Assembly (NCBI GenBank): GCA_019683695.1
Contig: JADGHX010000022.1
Coordinates: 1-41,330, forward strand
DNA from: Steroidobacteraceae bacterium
Lineage (GTDB): Bacteria > Pseudomonadota > Gammaproteobacteria > Steroidobacterales > Steroidobacteraceae
DNA: 41,330 nucleotides
Direction: 5' to 3'
Shown here one piece after another: positions 9,539 to 17,707 of the stretch. Every line of letters begins with the position of its first letter. Within the stretch, counting starts at the first letter, position 1. The translations under genes and the position numbers were made by a program. The notes under the pieces are model-generated. The model had not been told where the DNA came from, ran no database searches, and worked only from the letters and a program-made list of their open reading frames with translations.

Positions 9539-11502
9539 TGACCCGAGCTGTCACACTCACCGAGCTGATCGAAACCAACCGCACCGCGAACCGCAGCATC
9601 ACCTATCTCGAGGGCGAGAACGAGACACGCGCCGTCTCGTTCGCCGAGCTGCACGAGCGCGCGCTCGGCATTCTCTATCACCTGCAGAAGCTCGGCGCCC
9701 GGCGGGGCGACAAGCTGATCCTGTTCCTGGGGAACAACGAGCAGTTTATCGACGCGTTCTGGGGCGCCGTGCTGGGCGGGATCATCCCCGTGCCCGTGGC
9801 GCTCGGCATCAGCGATGAGCACCGCCACAAGCTGCTGCGCATTGCGCGCAAGCTGGGCAAGCCCTTCATCTACACCGACCGGCGCTCGCTCGATCGCATC
9901 GGTGCGTTTGCGGCCCAGGTCGGAGCGGAAGACGTGTTCGAAGGGCTGCGCTCGCGCGCGTTCCTCGTGGATACGCTGGACGACATCTCGCGCGCGGGGC
10001 AGGTGCATCGTGCACAGCCGGGGGACGTGGCGTTCATCCAGTTCTCATCCGGCTCCACCAGCGAGCCGAAGGGCGTGGTGCTCACGCACGCGAACATCCT
10101 GGCGAACTCGCGCGGCTCGAGCGAAGTGGCGCGATTCACGCCGGATGACGTGAGCCTCTCGTGGATGCCGCTGACGCACGACATGGGGCTCATCGGCTTC
10201 CACATCTTCATGTTCGCGAACCGCATTCACGCGCATCTCATGCCGACGGAGCTGTTCATCCGCCGGCCGCTGCTGTGGCTCACGTTCGCCACGCGCGTGC
10301 GCGCGACCATCCTGTGCTCGCCGAACTTCGGGTACAAGCATTACCTGAAGGTGCTGGGGGACCGGCCCATCGAGGGGCTGGACCTCTCCTCCGTGCGGCT
10401 CATCTTCAATGGCGCGGAACCGATCTCGGTGGATCTGGTGGACGAGTTCCTGCGGCGGCTGGAGCCCGCGAAGCTTGCGCGCAACGCCATGTATCCGGTG
10501 TACGGCCTCGCGGAAGCCTCGCTGGCGGTGAGCTTCCCGCCGGTGGGGCGCGAGTATCGGTCCACGAGCTTCAGGCGGCACGAGCTCGGCGTCGGAAACG
10601 TGGCTCGCGTCGTGGCCCGGGATGACAGGGACGCGGTCGAGCTCATGTCCGTGGGGCGCCCGATTCCCTACTGCGATGTGCGTATCGCGGGGGACGATGA
10701 CGCGCCGCTGCCCGATGGGCAGGTGGGCAACATCTACATCCGCGGCGAGAACGTCACGCAGGGCTACTTCGAGAATCCCGAAGCGAATGCCGCTTCACTC
10801 ACCGCCGATGGGTGGGTGCGTACCGGGGATCTCGGCGTGATCCACGAGGGCGAGCTGTACATCACCGGGCGCGCGAAAGAGATCATCTTCGTCAACGGGC
10901 AGAACTACTACCCGCACGATCTGGAGAACATCGCGCAGCGCGCCCAGGGCCTGGAGCTGGGCAAGGTGGTGGCGGCCGGCGCCAAGCCGCGCGGCGCGCA
11001 GACGGAGCAGCTCGTGGTCTTCGTGCTGCATCGTGGGGAAATGAAGGACTTTCTGCCCACCGCAAACGAGGTGGCACGGCTCATCAACGAGAGCACCGGC
11101 GTGGAAGTCGCCGAGGTGGTTCCCGTCAAGCGCATTCCGAAGACGACGAGCGGCAAGATCCAGCGCCATCTGCTCGAGCAGAGCTACGTCGATGGCGAGT
11201 TCGATGCGGAGCTCGCCGAGCTGCGCGCCCTGCGCGAGGCGCAGCGCGGCGCGGATGCCACTTCCCGCTCGGTGATCGAGGATCAGCTCAAGACCATCTG
11301 CGACGCGGCCCTCGAGGGCAAGAGCGTGGGCATCCACGACAACCTGTTCGAGGTCGGCGCCAGCTCGCTGAAGCTCATCGAGATCCACGAGAACATCGAC
11401 CGGAAGTACCCGGGCATGGTGGACCTGACGGAGCTGTTCGACTTTCCGACCATCGCCGAGCTGGCGCAGCATCTGGAAGGGAAGCTCGCGGCTCGCGGGT
11501 AG
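9538..11502 (+). CDS. fatty acyl-AMP ligase fused to a C-terminal acyl carrier domain (FAAL-ACP)
   Basis: A 654-residue two-domain protein. Residues about 1-570 form an adenylation enzyme: P-loop FSSGSTSEPKGV near 169, SWMPLTHDMGLIGF near 204, PVYGLAEASLAVS near 320, and the C-terminal hinge GRAKEIIFVNGQNYYPHD near 444, which resembles FAALs (GRxKDxIIxxGxNxYPxD) more than acyl-CoA synthetases. Residues about 580-650 are a carrier domain with VGASSLKLIEI; the serine near 610 would take phosphopantetheine. It should activate a fatty acid and load it onto its own carrier. Known FAAL-carrier units feed polyketide or peptide synthases or dedicated tailoring enzymes; here only the upstream P450 is adjacent. 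The stop touches the convergent pilY1 stop with no bases between. Confidence 0.92.
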   Translation: MTRAVTLTELIETNRTANRSITYLEGENETRAVSFAELHERALGILYHLQKLGARRGDKLILFLGNNEQFIDAFWGAVLGGIIPVPVALGISDEHRHKLLRIARKLGKPFIYTDRRSLDRIGAFAAQVGAEDVFEGLRSRAFLVDTLDDISRAGQVHRAQPGDVAFIQFSSGSTSEPKGVVLTHANILANSRGSSEVARFTPDDVSLSWMPLTHDMGLIGFHIFMFANRIHAHLMPTELFIRRPLLWLTFATRVRATILCSPNFGYKHYLKVLGDRPIEGLDLSSVRLIFNGAEPISVDLVDEFLRRLEPAKLARNAMYPVYGLAEASLAVSFPPVGREYRSTSFRRHELGVGNVARVVARDDRDAVELMSVGRPIPYCDVRIAGDDDAPLPDGQVGNIYIRGENVTQGYFENPEANAASLTADGWVRTGDLGVIHEGELYITGRAKEIIFVNGQNYYPHDLENIAQRAQGLELGKVVAAGAKPRGAQTEQLVVFVLHRGEMKDFLPTANEVARLINESTGVEVAEVVPVKRIPKTTSGKIQRHLLEQSYVDGEFDAELAELRALREAQRGADATSRSVIEDQLKTICDAALEGKSVGIHDNLFEVGASSLKLIEIHENIDRKYPGMVDLTELFDFPTIAELAQHLEGKLAARG

Positions 11503-13140
11503 TCACTCCACGGTGGCGTGGTGCCAGTAGGTTCGCTGCAGCGGGCTGAAGGGCACGCAGGTTTTGAGCACACGCGTACCGACGATGCATTGAACGGCTT
11601 CGTTGGGTGAAGGCGGCTGCGGCGCGCCCGGGTTATCCGGTGGCGCGTCCGTGGGTGGGCGGACGGTGCCGCCCGCGCTGGGGGTCGCGATCTCGATGCT
11701 CACGGCGGCTGGCGGGCCCGCGTGCTGCATTTCGAGTGAACGGTCGGATGGGGTGATCTCGCCGTCGCTGTCCAGGTCCACGGCCGCCGCGCCGCTGTCC
11801 ACTCGCACCGCGTACACACGACTGGAGCCCGTCTGTTCGCACGCGCCGTCGTCTGCCGGCGCGGACTCCGGGCTGCGTTCGGGCTGGTAGGTTGTGAACA
11901 GAACGACCTTGTTCACCGTAATGGACTCGGAGAGCACTTGTTCGCCGAGCGCGAGCACATCCGGCGGCGCCAGATCCATGCGCCAGCCCTTCGCATCGCG
12001 CGGAACACGCGCATTCACGTCTGCGGTGATGTCAATGAGGTCCGTCGCGAGGATGGTGTCAAGGCCGTCGTACGCGGGCTGTGTCAGTGCCGTGAACGCA
12101 TTCGAGTCCCGAATCGAGTAGAAGCGGTTCGGGACGAGCGGCGGGGCCGTGCCGTCCGCGTCACCCGAGCCGAGGGCAACGTTGTAGTACGGCGCACCCG
12201 CGCGAGGCACGATGAGCGCCACATCCGGCCTGTTGAAGAAGCGCGCGCTGCCATTCACGGGCAAACCCGGGCTCGCCGGCGCGCTGAGGTCTGCCAGCAC
12301 GCCGCCCGTCACGAGCTCTGTGCGCGCTCTGCCGTTCCACACGTCGAAGCGAAACACCTGTCCGGCGAGATCGACCGCGTAGAAGCGATCCGCGTAGTCA
12401 TCTCCATCCACGTCCAGCACAGCAACGCCCGCCGGCACGGGATGGATCATCTTTTCGAGCTGCAGGTCCGGCGTCTCATCCGGCGAAACGCCGCCCGCCG
12501 ACCACAGACGCTGCCCCGTGGCCGCATCGAGCATGAAGATGCGGTTGCCGGCGCTCACGGAAGTGGCGTTCGCGTATCCGCCGCCGATGATGAGCACGAA
12601 GTGCTCGCCATTCTGCGCAGCGCCGGAGAGGCGCACGCGTGCGATTGCGGGAGGCGACCACGCGTCCGCAAGCCCCTTCAGCGAGTCCGCGCCGCGTTTC
12701 CAGAGCACGCGCGACCGCGAGGGGTCCGAGATGTCCAGCGCGTAGTAGAAGGGCCCTGCCCTCCGCAGGCCGAAGTACAGCCACACACGATCGCCGTCGC
12801 CCACGTCCACCGCACCGTCGCCTTCGGCATCGAAGCGCAGCACGCGCGGCGAAGAAATCAGGCCCGTGAGGCCGCGCTCACGCGCGGCAATGGCTTCCGG
12901 TGCGGTGAAGGTCCAGAGTGTTGCACCCGTTTCCGAATCCGTTGCGCGTACTGTGCCGTCTGCGGAGGCAGTCAGCGTGATCGCGAGGGTCTCGACCCCT
13001 CTGTACGTCATGGTGATCGGTTTGTTCTCGATCGCAGGCGCGGCGCACTCCTGCGCTCGCGCGGACGCGGAGCCGAGTGCCGCTGCCAGGGCACACGCGA
13101 AGAAGACGATGAATGTAACGGGAGACTGCATGGTCGCCAT
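11503..13140 (-). CDS. pilY1: short PilY1-like type IV pilus protein (C-terminal beta-propeller only)
   Basis: Secreted pilus-associated protein of about 545 residues. MATMQSPVTFIVFFACALAA begins a clear signal peptide with likely cleavage after ASARA. The mature part matches the quinoprotein-like beta-propeller of PilY1: ADGTVRATDSETGATLWTF, FYYALDISDPSRSRVLWKRG, FVLIIGGGYAN, IFMLDAATGQRLW, and a calcium-loop motif DVDGDDYADRFY. PilY1 proteins are usually over 1000 residues with an N-terminal von Willebrand A region, which is missing here; the propeller starts soon after the signal peptide. ATG 13140 was chosen because the longer frame runs into pilX and lacks a signal peptide; ATG 13131 is possible. 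Last gene of the minor pilin operon. Confidence 0.82.
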   Translation of the reverse strand: MATMQSPVTFIVFFACALAAALGSASARAQECAAPAIENKPITMTYRGVETLAITLTASADGTVRATDSETGATLWTFTAPEAIAARERGLTGLISSPRVLRFDAEGDGAVDVGDGDRVWLYFGLRRAGPFYYALDISDPSRSRVLWKRGADSLKGLADAWSPPAIARVRLSGAAQNGEHFVLIIGGGYANATSVSAGNRIFMLDAATGQRLWSAGGVSPDETPDLQLEKMIHPVPAGVAVLDVDGDDYADRFYAVDLAGQVFRFDVWNGRARTELVTGGVLADLSAPASPGLPVNGSARFFNRPDVALIVPRAGAPYYNVALGSGDADGTAPPLVPNRFYSIRDSNAFTALTQPAYDGLDTILATDLIDITADVNARVPRDAKGWRMDLAPPDVLALGEQVLSESITVNKVVLFTTYQPERSPESAPADDGACEQTGSSRVYAVRVDSGAAAVDLDSDGEITPSDRSLEMQHAGPPAAVSIEIATPSAGGTVRPPTDAPPDNPGAPQPPSPNEAVQCIVGTRVLKTCVPFSPLQRTYWHHATVE

Positions 13141-13201
13141 GAATGAATTCAGTGTTCGGTAACGTCGATTGACGGTGCACGGCTTCCGCGACTGTCCCGG
13201 A

Positions 13202-13729
13202 TCAGGGCAGGGGCACATCACCGAGCCCGGCGGCGCGACGAGTAAACGTTCGTTCGCCGCTGCCGACGGGCCGAAGGATCATCACGCCCTGGCGTTGTTC
13301 GTCGAGCGCATTGCGCCCGGCCTCTCCGCGGCTCTCGATCTCGAAGTGACGGGCGGCGAAGCGTTGGGCACTGAAGTTGGGCAACGCGGTTTCCTCGCCC
13401 GCGTATCGCGTGATCGTGATGTAACTTGCGCCCGCCACAGCGCCACTGTGCGTTGCCTCGTTCTCCGGCTCCGAGCTGCCCGACCCCAAACGGGCCAGTG
13501 CAGCGAGCGCGACCTCGATGCCCGATGACGCCGCTTCCGCCGCTTGCCGGCGAAACTGCTCGTTGCCCGCCATGGCCAGCTCGCCGGTGGACATGGTGAC
13601 CCCTGCAGTCGCGAGGATCGTGATGATGAGCAGGAGCAGCAGAGAAATGACGAGTGCGGCGCCCCGCTGCGCGCGAGACTGCGTATGTGCGCCCGAGTGC
13701 TGCTCTTCCGTTCGCATGAGCCGAGTCAT
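13202..13729 (-). CDS. pilX: minor pilin assembly protein PilX
   Basis: A 175-residue type IV pilus minor pilin. QRGAALVISLLLLLIITILA (from about residue 21) is the PilX N-terminal signature: a basic leader ending in glycine, then a long hydrophobic helix, without the glutamate at +5. It is followed by AGNEQFRRQAAEAASSGIE, a conserved feature of the family. It sits between pilW and pilY1, as in other gammaproteobacterial operons. The protein joins the priming complex at the pilus tip in the inner membrane and periplasm. Confidence 0.88.
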   Translation of the reverse strand: MTRLMRTEEQHSGAHTQSRAQRGAALVISLLLLLIITILATAGVTMSTGELAMAGNEQFRRQAAEAASSGIEVALAALARLGSGSSEPENEATHSGAVAGASYITITRYAGEETALPNFSAQRFAARHFEIESRGEAGRNALDEQRQGVMILRPVGSGERTFTRRAAGLGDVPLP

Positions 13730-13740
13730 GACCCCTCCAC

Positions 13741-14811
13741 TCAGAACGTGCGCGCATTGCGCACGGCGATCGTCCGCGAGATGAGTACGCGCCGGTAATT
13801 GCGTTCAGCGCCGGTGGGCGTGAACTCCACGTTCGCATACCGATACGTCTGCCGATCCGTGAACTGCGCGTCGGGCTCTTCCGCACGCACGCGCAGCCAG
13901 ATGCGGACGGCCATCACCTGAAGGCGCGGAAGATCCGGATGATCCGGATTCACATACCGCATCGCGTCGCCCTGCCCTTGCGTTACCGCGAACTGGATCT
14001 GCAGGTCCTCGACTCCGTGCATCACCTCCTCGTCCGCAAACGTGGCCTGCGTGCCCGAGCGCGTGAGGGATTTCACGCGCAGCGCCGGCACACCCGGCTC
14101 CCCCACCGAGTCCTGCGCGATGTAGTACGTGCGCACGAGAAGATCGTGGATGCGATGGTTGGCATCCACCGGCCCCGGCGCAGTGCCATCCGCGAACAGC
14201 CGGTGCGACGCTCCGCCGCCGAACCGCGATGCGTAAATCTGAATGCGATCCGGTTCCGCGAATGTGGTGCGCGTGGAAACGCGCCGGAGCGTGAGTGTGT
14301 CTGCACCGACCCGCGCGCGGTTCTGATAGGCGCGGCACACCGCGCCTGGGTTGCGTCCCGTGGCAAACACGCCGTCTGCGCCTTGCACGGGCATCGAGAG
14401 ATCCACGGCGAAGTTCACTCCGCACGCGTGTGCGTTCGGAGGCAAGCCAGCCATCGGCGCCGGAAGCGCACCACCCGCTCGAACAGGAAATTGTCTGAGC
14501 TCGTCCAGCGTCGCGAGGCTCACCTGCGGCTGCGCGCCCCGCACCAGACGGATGCCGTCCGGCACGTTCGTGAAGCCCAGGTAGCCGGCCATTTCGATAT
14601 CCGGCTCGAGCACTGAGAGCGCATAGCGACCCTGCTCCTGCAACCGCGCGATTCTCTCGTTCGTGCGGTACACGTTGCGCGCATGTGCGTGCATGGCCAG
14701 CGCTGCCGCGATGAGCACGGTGCTGATCGCGAGCGCAATCATCAGTTCAACCAGAGTGAAGGCGGCGCAACGCTCGAGGAAACCGCGCACTCGTCTGCTG
14801 TGGTCTTCCAT
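13741..14811 (-). CDS. pilW: minor pilin PilW
   Basis: A 356-residue prepilin-like protein. The prepilin peptidase site is CAAFTLVELMIAL near residues 15-27, with glutamate at +5 and a long hydrophobic helix. The residue before the cleavage point is alanine rather than the usual glycine, which the peptidase can tolerate but which is worth noting. The region after the helix, RIARLQEQGRYALSVLEPDI, followed by MAGYLGF, is the conserved PilW segment. Large C-terminal region of beta character. Spacing is 11 bases to pilX and 12 bases from pilV. Confidence 0.92.
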   Translation of the reverse strand: MEDHSRRVRGFLERCAAFTLVELMIALAISTVLIAAALAMHAHARNVYRTNERIARLQEQGRYALSVLEPDIEMAGYLGFTNVPDGIRLVRGAQPQVSLATLDELRQFPVRAGGALPAPMAGLPPNAHACGVNFAVDLSMPVQGADGVFATGRNPGAVCRAYQNRARVGADTLTLRRVSTRTTFAEPDRIQIYASRFGGGASHRLFADGTAPGPVDANHRIHDLLVRTYYIAQDSVGEPGVPALRVKSLTRSGTQATFADEEVMHGVEDLQIQFAVTQGQGDAMRYVNPDHPDLPRLQVMAVRIWLRVRAEEPDAQFTDRQTYRYANVEFTPTGAERNYRRVLISRTIAVRNARTF

Positions 14812-14823
14812 GACCCCGATACC

Positions 14824-15354
14824 TCACTGTGATGTAGCAGGCGCCATGAGCAGCACATCCGCGACATACGTGGACGCTGCCGAGTCGCCACGCTGGACCC
14901 ACGGCACGCTCACGCGATACCGCGCGGGATCGCCCGCGAGGGCGGGTGGAACATAGGCGACATCCGCCGCGCAAGGCTCGCTGCTTGCGAGCGGCAACGA
15001 GCGCCTCACCAAGGCGAGCCAGCGCGCGAGATCGTCCTCGGCGAGCTCAGCGGCCGTGCAGTTCGAGCCCAAGGGACTCGCCGCAGACGGCGCGCAGTTC
15101 CGTTCTGACGGGCCGCCTGGATAGCGAGCACAGTGGTACGCCTCGCCAGCCGCAGGATTTGCACGAATTCGGTCCGCGATGTCGCTCACGAGCGTGGCGA
15201 CTTGCGTGTGGAGCAGTGCGTTGTGCCCGATGCGCAGCGCCTGCACCGTCAATGTGGCCACGCCGAGCATCCCCACGCTGACAATCACCAGCGCGACCAG
15301 CACTTCGACCAGCGTTGCACCACGCGCGCGGCGCATGACCATCACGCCCCGCAT
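14824..15354 (-). CDS. pilV: minor pilin PilV
   Basis: A type IV prepilin of about 176 residues. The leader ends in RARG and the mature protein starts ATLVEVLVALVIVSVGMLG, the standard pilin helix with glutamate at +5. ATG 15354 is chosen because AGGAGGAGG lies 4 bases upstream, an excellent ribosome binding site. ATG 15342, which overlaps the fimT stop as TGATG, is the alternative. The longest frame (15438) lies inside fimT and has no support. Cysteines in the C-terminal half (YHCARY, NCAPS, NCTAAEL, EPCAAD) could form disulfides in the periplasm. Confidence 0.9.
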   Translation of the reverse strand: MRGVMVMRRARGATLVEVLVALVIVSVGMLGVATLTVQALRIGHNALLHTQVATLVSDIADRIRANPAAGEAYHCARYPGGPSERNCAPSAASPLGSNCTAAELAEDDLARWLALVRRSLPLASSEPCAADVAYVPPALAGDPARYRVSVPWVQRGDSAASTYVADVLLMAPATSQ

Positions 15355-15971
15355 GCGGCCTCCTCCTGAGCCACACGCGGCCGGCCGGTTTGGCTCACCA
15401 CCACCGCTCGCCCACGCGGCTGCGCGCTGATTTCGCACAAGTCGAACGTGCTGGTCGTGCCGGCGCGGCTCACCGGCCAGAACGTGACAGCAGGCCGGCT
15501 GCCGTGCACGGTGAGCTGGGTTGGGAGGCGGAACTGGTGCAGGAGGTGCTGACCCTGCTCATCTGGCTCTGGCGCAAGATCCATGACCCCGGGCGCCCGA
15601 CGAACCACCAGCCAGCCGCGTGCAGCGGACGCCGGCGATGAAAGGCACGTGCGATCGTCCGCTGTGAGGCAAAGCGTGACGGGCGCACCGTTGAGAATGG
15701 CGGAGCTGCGGGCGAAATGGAGCGCCCACAAAAGCTGATGAGTGGCTGTGCTCAGATCCGCCGCGCGGCGAAAGGCTGCAAAGCTCGGCAGCGCCATCGC
15801 GGCAAGCAAGGCCGCAATCGCCAGCCCGAAGAGCAGCTCGGCGAGCGTGAACCCTCGAGCGCGCCGCCCGCTGCCCGCGCCCGTCAACGGCGCGTGAGCG
15901 GCCAAGCCCGCGTACCGAAATGCGCCCCATCGCGCCGGCCTGCGCGGCGCGCACGCTGAAACCCTGCCCAT
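15342..15971 (-). CDS. fimT: GspH/FimT family pseudopilin
   Basis: A 209-residue prepilin with RARG then FTLAELLFGLAIAALLAAM, glutamate at +5. ATG 15971 has a strong GAGGAGG Shine-Dalgarno 7 bases upstream, but it implies a 40-residue leader, long for a type IV prepilin. The only nearer in-frame starts are non-ATG, such as TTG 15887 (12-residue leader), with no ribosome site. The mature part shows the GspH pattern (HQLLWALHFARSSAILNGAPVT). First gene of the minor-pilin operon; transcription starts in the 183-base divergent gap shared with the Fur-type gene. Confidence 0.85.
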   Translation of the reverse strand: MGRVSACAPRRPARWGAFRYAGLAAHAPLTGAGSGRRARGFTLAELLFGLAIAALLAAMALPSFAAFRRAADLSTATHQLLWALHFARSSAILNGAPVTLCLTADDRTCLSSPASAARGWLVVRRAPGVMDLAPEPDEQGQHLLHQFRLPTQLTVHGSRPAVTFWPVSRAGTTSTFDLCEISAQPRGRAVVVSQTGRPRVAQEEAACGA

Positions 15972-16140
15972 CCGTGGACCTCCTCAACGCCAGCTCCCTG
16001 CCGGCTCGCGCGCAGAATGCCTCCGTCCAGCCGCCGGGCGCGACGCGAATAATTGAGGCGAACGGCCAGAAATCGCGGAATAGCGTGGGGAGCGCGGACC
16101 CCGGAACGACGCCGGGACGTGCGCCCGTCCGAGGCGCGGC

Positions 16141-16146
16141 TATAAT
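16141..16146 (+). promoter_or_regulatory. perfect -10 box of the Fur-type gene, close to its start codon
   Basis: TATAAT, a perfect sigma-70 -10 hexamer, ends 8 bases before the ATG at 16155. Transcription would start about at 16152-16154, giving a leaderless or nearly leaderless mRNA. No good -35 hexamer is seen at 16-19 base spacing. Confidence 0.6.
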
Positions 16147-16154
16147 GGCCCGCC

Positions 16155-16583
16155 ATGAAAGGGCCCGCTCCGCACGCTCACGCCGCCGCAAGCTGCGCAC
16201 ACAAGCTCGAGGCGTTGGGAATCCGTCCCACCGCCCAGCGTGTGCAGATTGCCGAGCTGCTGCTCTCCGCGCCTCAGCACCTGTCGGCGGAGCAGATCCT
16301 CGCAAGCCTGCGTGCCGCGGGCGCCCGGGTGTCCAAGGCCACGGTGTACAACACGCTGAACCTGTTCGCGGCCCACGGCCTCATCCGCCAGCTCACGGTG
16401 GATGGCTCCCGCGCCTGGTTCGACTCGAACGTCGTGCCCCACTACCACTTCCACGATGAGGATACGGGAGCCCTCATGGACGTGGCCGTTCCCGAGGTGG
16501 AATTCAGCCGCCTGCCCCCGCCGCCGCCCGGCATGGAAGTCGCCGGCATCGATCTGGTGATACGGCTGCGAAAAAAACTGTAG
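16155..16583 (+). CDS. Fur family transcriptional regulator, Irr-like
   Basis: A 142-residue DNA-binding metalloregulator. The winged helix is GIRPTAQRVQIAELLL followed by VSKATVYNTLNLFAAHGLI (near residues 59-77). The dimer domain begins AWFDSN and VPHYHFHDEDTGALMDV. Fur has HHH and CxxC motifs here for metal and structural zinc; this protein keeps the HYHFH cluster but has no CxxC. Together with WFDSN in place of YE, that is the pattern of the Irr branch (heme- or iron-responsive). Sensing ligand and regulon cannot be read from sequence. It has a perfect -10 box and apparently no 5' leader, lies upstream of tRNA-Thr, and diverges from the pilin operon. Confidence 0.9.
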   Translation: MKGPAPHAHAAASCAHKLEALGIRPTAQRVQIAELLLSAPQHLSAEQILASLRAAGARVSKATVYNTLNLFAAHGLIRQLTVDGSRAWFDSNVVPHYHFHDEDTGALMDVAVPEVEFSRLPPPPPGMEVAGIDLVIRLRKKL

Positions 16584-16646
16584 AATCCGCGCCCTCGTCG
16601 CGCCGTCGCCCCCACGGGGCCGCGCGAGCGGGCACAGCTCATCGGT

Positions 16647-16722
16647 GCCGGCTTAGCTCAGCTGGTAGAGCACATCATTCGTAATGATGGGGTCGGGGGT
16701 TCGATCCCCTCAGCCGGCACCA
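16647..16722 (+). tRNA. tRNA-Thr (anticodon CGT)
   Basis: A complete cloverleaf. The acceptor stem GCCGGCT pairs with AGCCGGC, followed by A and an encoded CCA (16720-16722). The D-loop has AGCTCAGCTGGTAGAGC, the anticodon stem is CATCA/TGATG with loop TTCGTAA, and the anticodon CGT lies at 16680-16682. The T-arm is GGGGGTTCGATCCCC. It lies 63 bases after the Fur-type gene. Confidence 0.97.
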
Positions 16723-16731
16723 CTTCCTGCA

Positions 16732-16757
16732 GCACCCTGCGGAGCACCGCGGGGTGC
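16732..16757 (+). terminator. hairpin just after tRNA-Thr, possible terminator
   Basis: An 11-bp stem (16732-16742 with 16747-16757, one G-T pair) around an AGCA loop, ten bases after the CCA end. There is no clean T run, so it may serve as a weak terminator or a processing barrier. Confidence 0.45.
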
Positions 16758-16901
16758 ATGTTCTCCGGCCAGGTCTCGATGTCGCCGTGTTCCACGGCGG
16801 TGACCTGCTGCTTTTTCTTGTGGCAAGCCGGCGGATGGGCGCGATTGCTGCGCGCGCTCGAAAGATCATCGCTCGCCCAGCAGGCCGGGCATTCGGCTAC
16901 T

Positions 16902-17663
16902 TCACGGCCCGAGCCATGTCCCAGCCGTCTGCGACTGCGTCTGGATAAATATGCGCACGTAGTTGTCTCGCCCCGGCGGCATGTCGCCCAGATACATGAA
17001 CCCCCTGACGGGCCCATCGGTGGGCGCATTGCATGAGCTCTGATTGCCGCTCCAGCGGTAGTAGTTGAACTCCGGGTGCACGACCTGGACCGTGCCATTC
17101 ACCATGCATCCTTCGGCCGTGGAGAAGTTGATGGTGAACACGCCATCGCTGTTGATGCTGGCGGTTACCGTGAATCCCTGAGGGTTTGGCGGGACCGAAT
17201 ACACACCAGCCAGTCTCGCAAGCGAGGCGCCCCTCTCGTACACGAAGTCCTGGGGCACGAGGTTGAATGTGCCGCTCTCTCCAGGCAGGGAGTAACTGCC
17301 GGAGAGCGACCCGTCGGCCGCGACAGTCCCGGCAATCGTGGCGGACTGCCCGCCCGGCGGCGCGCCAAGCAGATAGCTCGAGCCCGTGCCGGAGAAGCTG
17401 TTGCCCGAGGCCGTTGCCGAACCGAAGAAGATACGGTGACCCGTCGCCACGAGAACGAACTCGCCCTCTTCGGTGGCGAGCACAAACGCCGCGCGGGAAT
17501 CCGTCTGGCCGTCGATGCGGTACGTGCCCTCCCAGATACCGCCTCCGGAGTTGTCCTCCGGCTCTTCGCCCAGATCGTCCTCGTCTTCCTCGTCCCCGCC
17601 GCCGCCGCAGGCGGCGAGGCTCGCCAGCAGCACCAGACACGCCGTCGCCAATTTGCCCTTCAT
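16902..17663 (-). CDS. putative lipoprotein of unknown function
   Basis: A 253-residue secreted lipoprotein. The signal MKGKLATACLVLLASLAACG ends in a lipobox with cysteine near residue 19, followed by a run of glycines and a very acidic linker (DEEDEDDLGEEPEDN). The body has repeated beta-like units, such as GIWEGTYRIDGQ, FVLATEEGEFVLVATG, ATIAGTVAADGSLSGSYS and FTVTASINSDGVFTINF; the GTV-x-DGSLSGSY pattern recalls small secreted beta-barrel or sandwich proteins. I do not recognise a named family. ATG 17663 is chosen for its signal peptide; the longer frame crosses the dyad upstream. It diverges from the hydrolase gene. Confidence 0.75.
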   Translation of the reverse strand: MKGKLATACLVLLASLAACGGGGDEEDEDDLGEEPEDNSGGGIWEGTYRIDGQTDSRAAFVLATEEGEFVLVATGHRIFFGSATASGNSFSGTGSSYLLGAPPGGQSATIAGTVAADGSLSGSYSLPGESGTFNLVPQDFVYERGASLARLAGVYSVPPNPQGFTVTASINSDGVFTINFSTAEGCMVNGTVQVVHPEFNYYRWSGNQSSCNAPTDGPVRGFMYLGDMPPGRDNYVRIFIQTQSQTAGTWLGP

Positions 17664-17707
17664 GACCCGATTCCCGTCGTGAATACAGGGTCCCGATGCT
17701 ATTGGGC

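Noticed and set aside
16658-16900. Minus-strand open frame reading through the tRNA, ending in EGIEPPTPSLRMM
   Set aside because: The ending is the well-known false translation of the antisense of a tRNA-Thr. The preceding part (QQVTAVEHGD, then LRRVLQEV) faintly recalls the end of HicA toxins, but the match is too weak and there is no start or antitoxin gene.
16647-16901. tRNA-Thr as an integration site of a genomic island
   Set aside because: No integrase gene and no repeated tRNA 3' end were found in the sequence that follows.
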